Shown: one piece after another, positions 61,001 to 64,000 of the stretch
How positions within the stretch are numbered: position 1 is the stretch's first letter
How the letters are laid out: the number at the start of each line of letters is the position of its first letter
Assembly: GCF_003732665.1 (NCBI RefSeq)
Contig: NZ_MOBP01000007.1
Coordinates: 1-64,000, forward strand
Source of the DNA: Pseudomonas frederiksbergensis
Lineage (GTDB): Bacteria > Pseudomonadota > Gammaproteobacteria > Pseudomonadales > Pseudomonadaceae
Length of the DNA: 64,000 nt
Reading direction: 5' to 3'
Position numbers and translations under genes: made by a program
Notes under the pieces: model-generated
What the model saw: the letters and a program-made list of their open reading frames with translations, nothing else
Database searches by the model: none
What the model was told of the DNA's origin: nothing

Positions 61001-61389
61001 ACAACACCCTGACCGGCGGTCCGGGGGCCGACACCTTCCAGTGGCTGGCCGGCAACAGCGGCCACGATGTGGTCACCGACTTCACCCCCGGCACCGACAA
61101 ACTCGACCTGTCGCAACTGCTGCAAGGTGAAAACGGCACCACCGCCTCGCTGGATGACTACCTGCACTTCAAAGTCACCGGCAGCGGCGCCACCCTGGTC
61201 ACCAGCATCGATGTCAGCGCCATGGCCGGCGCCACACCGACCCAGACCATCGACCTGGCCGGCGTCAACCTGGCCAGCCACTACGGCGTCACACCGGGAG
61301 CGGGCGGCGTAGTCGCGGGCGGCCACGACACGGCAACCATCATCACCGGCATGCTCAACGACCATTCGTTGAAGGTGGATACGGTTTGA
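52039..61389 (+). CDS. lapA: Giant RTX adhesin of the LapA type
   Basis: A 3116-residue cell-surface adhesin exported by LapEBC. GAGGAG at 52027-52032 fixes the start at ATG 52039 (MATLIGIVSKVIGQVFAVAA). The N-terminal retention module contains the LapG cleavage motif TAAG at residues 115-118. From about residue 180 come beta-sandwich (VCBS/cadherin-like) repeats, four of them exactly 246 residues long, then two longer composite units. A von Willebrand A domain follows (about 2308-2494) with the MIDAS motif DVSGSMAD. RTX nonapeptides such as GGDGNDVLT and GGAGNDLLY (about 2850-2990) and a type I secretion tail (LAGNSGHDVVTDFTPGTDKL) end the protein. It is shorter than the roughly 5000-residue LapA of Pf0-1, as I remember it. 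Confidence 0.92.
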   Translation: MATLIGIVSKVIGQVFAVAADGTRRVLVEGDRLFAGDQLVTGEEGAVAVHLQNGQELTLGRGSSLQMTSQLLAHQAPHVDTPEAVTPTEAQLTDVQKLQQAIAAGADPTQTGEATAAGPQATGAPGGALGGGHNFVLLEEVGGRVDPTIGFPTAGFGGIPEIPEERHNADVQQNDNTVVVPPVNNIVTLGGLDTAGGELTLNEANLPDGSAANPAALTQSGTFTVTAPDGLLSLNIGGINVISGGAASGFPQSITTQLGNTLTITGYNPATGVVSYSYTLNGNDTHSAGDGANNLSEQFTVVAGDTNGDTATGSLDINITDDVPKAIDDNNGTASETLLTLTGNVLTNDVQGADRVAVGPTSGPITPGTFVGTYGTLVLNANGTYTYTLNTSDADFKALHGGGNGTETFAYTLTDADGDSSTANLVLQIHNNDDPVTIGGLNVEGGELSVFEKNLSLGSAPDSTQLTQNGTFTITALDGVQTLSVGGITVVSGGVASGFPQSIATGLGNTLTITGFDATTGVVSYSYTLNGNDAHPTAGGANNLPEQFAVTVVDDNGTTANGSLDVNVIDDVPKAVDDSNAGTASETLLTLNGNVLTNDVQGADRVATGPVTPGTFAGTYGTLVLNANGTYTYTLNTSDADFKALHGGGNGTENFTYTITDSDGDTSTANLVLQIHNNDDPVIINGLNVEGGELTVYEKNLSLGSAPDSTQLTQNGTFTITALDGVQTLSVGGITVVSGGVAAGFPQSIATGLGNTLTITGFDATTGVVSYSYTLNGNDAHPTAGGANNLPEQFAVTVVDDNGTTANGSLDVNVIDDVPKAVDDSNAGTASETLLTLNGNVLTNDVQGADRVATGPVTPGTFAGTYGTLVLNANGTYTYTLNTTDADFKALHGGGNGTENFTYTITDSDGDTSTANLVLQIHNNDDPVIINGLNVEGGELTVFEKNLSLGSAPDSTALTQNGTFTITALDGVQTLTVGGITVVSGGVAAGFPQSIPTGLGNTLTITGFDATTGVVSYSYTLNGNDAHPTAGGANNLPEQFAVTVVDDNGTTANGSLDVNVIDDLPKAVDDSNASTASETLLTLNGNVLTNDVQGADRVATGPVTPGTFAGTYGTLVLNANGTYTYTLNTTDADFKALHGGGNGTENFTYTITDSDGDTSTANLVLQIHNNDDPVIINGLNVEGGELTVYEKNLSLGSAPDSTQLTQSGTFTITALDGVQTLTVGGITVVSGGVAAGFPQSIPTGLGNTLTITGFDATTGVVSYSYTLNGNDAHPTANGANNLPEQFAVTVVDDNGTTANATLDVNVIDDLPKAVNDSNAGTASESLLTLNGNVLTNDVQGADRVATGPVTPGTFTGTYGTLVLNANGTYTYTLNTSDADFKNLHGNGNGTENFTYTLTDADGDTSTATLVLQIHNNDDPVTLNGLDVVGGELTVYEKNLSDGTSPNTPALTQSGTFTVTALDGLQTLDVGGIHVVVGGVAAGFPQSIVTPLGSTLTVTGYNATTGVVSYSYTLVDPETHPTANGANSITENFNVVATDTDGSTATNQINVNIVDDLPTAHADSASVAEGATVSGNVLDNDIGGADGPALTGAVVGVRAGGDTSTSAIGGLGTQINGTYGYLTLDANGNAVYHSTPNAVNAPGATDTFVYTVRDADGDESTTTITIDVSNSCIKAVSDTDVTVYEKALDLTKDGQDLAAGTVVGSDPSSTGETASGTLVGSVTGAIGAITYTLVGSANGAYGQIVLNPNGTYTYTLTSPASTTPHADDGANTLTESFTYQATDSLGNISTSTIVVQIVDDVPKAVNDSNASAASETALTLNGNVLTNDIQGADQVATGPNAGPVTPGTFTGTYGTLVLNANGTYTYTLNPNDADFKNLHGGGNGTETFAYTITDSDGDTSTANLVLQIHNNDDPVVLNGLNVNGGELTVYEKNLSDGTSPNTPALTQSGTFTVTALDGLQTLDVGGIHVVAGGVAAGFPQSVTTALGSTFTITGYNATTGVVSYSYTLVDNETHPTANGANSITENINVVATDADGSTASGQINVNIVDDLPTAAPNTGTVAEGATVNISVLGNDVLGADGAAAGGAVVGVRAGSNTATSAVGGLGTNINGTYGYLTLDAAGNAVYHSNPNSVGVAGATDTFVYTVRDSDGDESTTTITINVNDSGLKAVVDQDVTVFEKALDLSKDGLDLAPGTVTGSDPTNTGETATGTLVGSVTGGTGPLTYSVVGSATGTYGQILINPDGSYTYTLTSAPKTSPNANDGANTLSESFTYKATDALGNSTTSTIVVNIVDDVPKAVASDRSVTAVEIDSNLLLVIDVSGSMADASGVPGLSRIALAKQAISALLDKYDDLGDVRVQIVTFSSSATDKTTVWVDVATAKSIIASLTAGGGTNYDAAVAAAKLAFGTPGQLTGAQNVGYFFSDGKPTSGQETGTADEVAWKAFLDANGIKNYAIGLGSGVSNANLNPLAYDGSTHTDTNAVVVTDLNQLNSVLSGTVQGAPVTGTLLEGGSFGADGGFIKTIVVDGTTYTYDPKGNSNQGSLTFSGGTNHGTFNTADNSISIATNNSGTLVINLDTGEYTYTSQKTTAVVITENIGFTVSDNDGDLASSTLTVKVIPNAPPVATDDHIITNVLSSNIVVPGELLLANDTDANGDPMTATPTTFNTGWAAKGADFTGTGAISFAGTGNTAANQALADVRNAFAANTAAMTAVLVISGYLGAVTTANANDEDLITVKLKQGETLNLDHNLAAGHVTLEYSLNGGAFVSIADGGTITATSDGTYQIHVTNISNTSGSNPTAAENYQLTMTVNYAGAHDLTPDYHGTYTANDSHGGSDTANVTISYQDGHTLTGTSGDDVLVAGTGNNILNGGDGNDVLTAGSGNNEMHGGAGNDLLYSGPGNDLLDGGTGIDTVSYAHATAGVTVDLSLLTAQNTLGAGTDTLTGIENLVGSNFNDTLTGDNNNNVINGGLGNDTLNGGGGDDILIGGLGNNTLTGGPGADTFQWLAGNSGHDVVTDFTPGTDKLDLSQLLQGENGTTASLDDYLHFKVTGSGATLVTSIDVSAMAGATPTQTIDLAGVNLASHYGVTPGAGGVVAGGHDTATIITGMLNDHSLKVDTV
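53335..56286 (+). repeat. Four tandem 738-bp repeats in lapA
   Basis: Units start at 53335, 54073, 54811 and 55549, exactly 738 bases apart, with a diverged continuation at 56287 and again at 57769. Units 2 to 4 are very similar at nucleotide level. Copy number could change by recombination, altering adhesin length in steps of 246 residues. Two composite units of about 1.2-1.5 kb follow. Confidence 0.92.
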
Positions 61390-61411
61390 TGCGCTAGGGC
61401 TGGAACGACGA

Positions 61412-61451
61412 AACCCGCCATTCCCGTTGAAGGGGATGGCGGGTTTTTTTG
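61412..61451 (+). terminator. Terminator of lapA
   Basis: AAACCCGCCAT pairs with ATGGCGGGTTT, extended by CCC and GGG around GTTGAA, followed by seven T. It begins about 20 bases after the stop codon. Confidence 0.92.
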
Positions 61452-61487
61452 TGGTCTGGCATTCAGTTATGCGGTGGCTGATGGAGC

Positions 61488-62199
61488 GCTTTCGCGAGCA
61501 GGCTCGCTCCCACATTGGTTCTGCGTCGAGCAGCAAATGCTGTGCACGCCACCATTCCCCCCTGTGGGAGCGAGCCTGCTCGCGAAGAGGCCAGCACATT
61601 CAACCTTGATGGTGACTGACACACCGCTTTCGCGAGCAAGCCCGCTCCCACAATTGAACTGCGTCTTACGCGACTGCTGTGCACGCCACCAATCTCCCCT
61701 GTGGGAGCGGGCTTGCTCGCGAAGAGGCCAGTACATTCAATCTTGATGGTGGCTGACACACCGCTTTCGCGAGCAAGCCCGCTCCCACAATTGAGCTGCG
61801 TCGTACGCGACTGCTGTGCACGCCACCAATCTCCCCTGTGGGAGCGGGCTTGCTCGCGAAGAGGCCAGTACATTCAATCTTGATGGTGACTGACACACCG
61901 CTTTCGCGAGCAAGCCCGCTCCCACAATTGAACTGCGTCTTACGCGACTGCTGTGCACGCCACCATTCCCCCTGTGGGAGCGGGCTTGCTCGCGAAGAGG
62001 CCAGCACATTCAACCTTGATGGTGACTGACACACCGCTTTCGCGAGCAAGCCCGCTCCCACAATTGAACTGCGTCGTACGCGACTGCTGTGCACGCCACC
62101 AATCTCCCCCTGTGGGAGCGGGCTTGCTCGCGAACAGGCCAGTACATTCAATCTTGATGGTGGCTGACACACCGCTTTCGCGAGCAAGCCCGCTCCCAC
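61488..62199. repeat. Tandem array of BIMEs, 137-bp unit
   Basis: Eleven REP arms alternate in orientation. GTGGGAG-type arms start at 61564, 61701, 61838, 61974 and 62112, a period of 136-138 bases. Each unit also has the constant spacers CTGCTGTGCACGCCACC and GGCCAGTACATTCAATC. The array fills the gap between converging lapA and lapD; no gene is seen from 61390 to 62263. The first arm differs (AGGCTCGCTCCCAC). Confidence 0.93.
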
Positions 62200-62263
62200 A
62201 GGGGGTACGCGTAACACCATCCCCCTGTTCGCGAAGAACGATAACGCGGTGCCACTGGCGACA

Positions 62264-64000
62264 TCACATCGGCTCCGGCGGCCCGATCAACCGGCCCATG
62301 ACGCCAAACAACCCCAACGATTTGATCGCTTCCAACTCCCCTTGCGTTTCAACCATCTCCGCAATCAACGGCAAATCAATGCTGTTGGTCGCTCTGAAGA
62401 TCGCCTCGATAAACAGCCGCTTATCCCGCCGCTCATCAATCCCCCGAATGTAACCCCCATCAATCTTCAAGTACGCCAACCCCAATTGCGTCAGGTTGCC
62501 GATCTGGCTAAAGCGCCCGCCAAAATGCTGCAATCCGATGCGATACCCCGTGCTGAGCAAGCTATGGCTCAGGCGCTGCAGTTCCTCGGGCGGTGGCAGT
62601 TGGCGTTCGTCGATTTCCAGGACCAGCAGCGGCGCCAGTTCCGGCAGGGAGTCGAGAGCCTGGAGGATTTGTTGCAACGAACCAGCTTCGCGCAGGGTGG
62701 TGCCGGACAGGCTCAGTGCCAGGGGCCAGCGGTTGGCGGCGAGGTAGTCGAGGGTGGCGTCGAGCATGGCCAGGTCGAAGCGGGCCGACCAGCCGAGGCG
62801 CTCGATCCAGGGCAGGAAGTGCCCGGCGGCGATCGCCTCGCCCTGCGGGTCGAGCAGGCGCGCGAGGACTTTGTGGTGCAGCACCTGGCTGGTGTCGGCG
62901 CATTGCACCACCGGTTGGAAATACAGCTGCAATTTGCCGTGGGTCAGGGCATCGTCGATCCAGTTGCGCCAGTCATGTTGGGTCTGGTTCGGCGCGGTGC
63001 TGGCGTGATCGAGATGCACCCATGGCCGCTCAGGATGATGTTGGGCCTGGGTCAAGGCTTGATCGAGGCGCAACAGCACGTCGCTGGCCGGCTCGCCCGG
63101 TTGGTAGGCGACGCTGCCCAGATGCGCCACGGGCATGCTGTCGCTGGCGCCGGTCAGGCGCAGGTTTTCCAGGGTGGCGCTGATCTCGGCGCACAGGCGC
63201 GCGGCATCCTTGTCGTCCAGGCCCGGGGTCAGCAGGCTGAACTCACCGCCGCGATTGCGTGCCGCCAGCCAGGTGCGCCGCTCCGGAACTTGGGTCAAGC
63301 GTTTGAGCAGCTCGGCGACGGCACCGATCAAGGCATCGGTGCGCTGGCCGCCCAGACGTTGATTGAGCCCCGCCAAGTCGTTGATCCGCAGCATCAGCAA
63401 GTAGCCGTTGCTGCTCTGTTCGCTGATCAGCAAGTGATCGGCCAGTTGCTCGTCCAGCAGGCGCCGGTTCGCCAGCCCGGTGAGACTGTCCTGATAAGAG
63501 TCGGCGCGCAGCTTTTCACTGCGCGCCGCCTCTTCGGCGAACAGCGCCTTGAGCTTCTCCACCATCTGATTCATGGCCAGCACCACCCGTTTCAGCTCAG
63601 GGGTGCGCGGCAGTTTTGGCAGGCTGAGGAATTCCCGTTTGCTGATGGCTTCGGCCTGCTTGACCATTTTGTCCAGGGGCCGCAATTGCCGGCGCAGCAT
63701 CCAGCCGCCGAACATCGCGCTGAACACGCCGCACAACAGCAACCAGACCAGGCTGCCGAGGGTGCTGTCCCAGAGTTTGGCCAGGGCGAACTGCGGATTG
63801 CTCAACACCTCGACCCGGGCCACCTGCTCCCAGCCGCGCATGATCAACGCATCGCCGCCTTGGGGATGCAGGTTCACCAGACGGACGAACCAGCCGGGCA
63901 CGCCCTCGATCCGCGCCGGGGCGTCACGTTCCACCAGCACCTGTTCAGTGGCAATGTCGACCACGCGGATGCTGTTGAAATAGCCGCTGTCGAAAATCGA
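62264..64000 (-). CDS. lapD: LapD-type degenerate GGDEF/EAL receptor (5' end outside window)
   Basis: At least 578 residues are visible; the N-terminal transmembrane helix and part of the periplasmic domain lie beyond 64000. Visible in order: the end of the periplasmic domain, a second membrane helix (GSLVWLLLCGVFSAMFGGWM), HAMP (RQLRPLDKMVKQAEAISKRE), a GGDEF domain with the active site changed to RGGEF, and an EAL domain whose EAL reads KVL, both degenerate. Such a protein binds c-di-GMP without making or breaking it and sequesters the periplasmic protease LapG. lapG is expected just outside the right edge. Confidence 0.92.
   Translation of the reverse strand, partial: SIFDSGYFNSIRVVDIATEQVLVERDAPARIEGVPGWFVRLVNLHPQGGDALIMRGWEQVARVEVLSNPQFALAKLWDSTLGSLVWLLLCGVFSAMFGGWMLRRQLRPLDKMVKQAEAISKREFLSLPKLPRTPELKRVVLAMNQMVEKLKALFAEEAARSEKLRADSYQDSLTGLANRRLLDEQLADHLLISEQSSNGYLLMLRINDLAGLNQRLGGQRTDALIGAVAELLKRLTQVPERRTWLAARNRGGEFSLLTPGLDDKDAARLCAEISATLENLRLTGASDSMPVAHLGSVAYQPGEPASDVLLRLDQALTQAQHHPERPWVHLDHASTAPNQTQHDWRNWIDDALTHGKLQLYFQPVVQCADTSQVLHHKVLARLLDPQGEAIAAGHFLPWIERLGWSARFDLAMLDATLDYLAANRWPLALSLSGTTLREAGSLQQILQALDSLPELAPLLVLEIDERQLPPPEELQRLSHSLLSTGYRIGLQHFGGRFSQIGNLTQLGLAYLKIDGGYIRGIDERRDKRLFIEAIFRATNSIDLPLIAEMVETQGELEAIKSLGLFGVMGRLIGPPEPM

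Noticed and set aside
55018..61599. Very long open frame on the minus strand, antisense to lapA
   Set aside because: It is a by-product of repeated, GC-rich adhesin codons. It has no ribosome-binding site, its composition is biased (Val/Gly/Ala/Asp), and it passes through the terminator and REP elements.
61488..62199. Regularly spaced repeats resembling a CRISPR array
   Set aside because: The units are inverted REP pairs with conserved spacers, not direct repeats with unique spacers, and no cas genes are present.
61463..62453. Many open frames in the BIME array on both strands
   Set aside because: All are translations of REP arms (SGLARES, SRASPLPQ, WERACSRR) with no independent gene features.

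Overview
The window looks like chromosome of a Pseudomonas of the fluorescens group. It is GC-rich, is studded with the palindromes common in that group (arms reading GTGGGAGCGGGCTTGCTCGC), and carries recognisable Pseudomonas gene sets: gbuA/gbuR with its transporters, the lapE-lapB-lapC / lapA / lapD adhesin locus, a PA1414-type micro-protein and Pseudomonas-type lipoproteins. No rRNA, tRNA, CRISPR or complete insertion sequence was seen. All family names come from reading the translated sequence and from memory; no search was run.

Layout. (1) 1-4.7 kb: housekeeping genes, namely an MscS-type channel, a DEAD-box helicase, a papain-like cysteine protease with a partner gene, and a small exported protein. 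(2) 4.8-22 kb: a two-partner secretion operon. It encodes a ShlB/FhaC-type outer-membrane transporter, a 4955-residue filamentous-haemagglutinin/CdiA-like exoprotein and, directly after it, a probable immunity gene. (3) 22-25.7 kb: an AT-rich array of displaced toxin tails and immunity genes. At least five toxin-tail fragments and four intact immunity-type genes are separated by six copies of a GGGGACGGATTTATTT palindrome. (4) 25.7-28 kb: a lipoprotein gene, a small gene with a strongly foldable leader, a short haemagglutinin-gene fossil and a LysR regulator. (5) 28-39 kb: mixed metabolic, transport and envelope genes, including a DUF899 protein, a DUF6279-like lipoprotein, a TorF-type porin, a CvfB-like S1 protein, a DUF2177 membrane protein, an NCS1 permease with a sigma-54-like promoter, an EamA exporter, a YbfB-type MFS gene with a divergent PtrR-like LysR gene, and the PA1414-type micro-gene. 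(6) 39-46.3 kb: the guanidinobutyrase region (gbuA, an NTF2-like gene, an NCS1 permease and a sodium:solute symporter on the minus strand, with gbuR divergent), then the DTW-domain tRNA modification gene tapT. (7) 46.4-64 kb: the Lap biofilm locus. It comprises the type I secretion operon lapE-lapB-lapC, the divergent giant adhesin gene lapA, and at the right edge lapD, cut by the window end.

How the genes fit together. The two-partner operon and the downstream array together look like a contact-dependent competition locus. The live toxin/immunity pair sits at the 3' end of the exoprotein gene, and discarded or reserve tails with their immunity genes are stored downstream. In the gbu block, two permeases and one symporter would bring in guanidino or nucleobase-type nitrogen compounds, and GbuA would release urea. 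In the Lap locus, LapE, LapB and LapC would export LapA. LapA carries the TAAG cleavage site expected for the protease LapG, and the degenerate GGDEF/EAL protein LapD would hold LapG in check when c-di-GMP is high.

Non-coding structure is plentiful. It includes paired REP elements (BIMEs) between many genes, a 137-bp tandem BIME array between the converging lapA and lapD genes, nested dyads at the two-partner promoter, a UUCG-capped hairpin in the lapA leader, and candidate operators at gbuA and the LysR gene.
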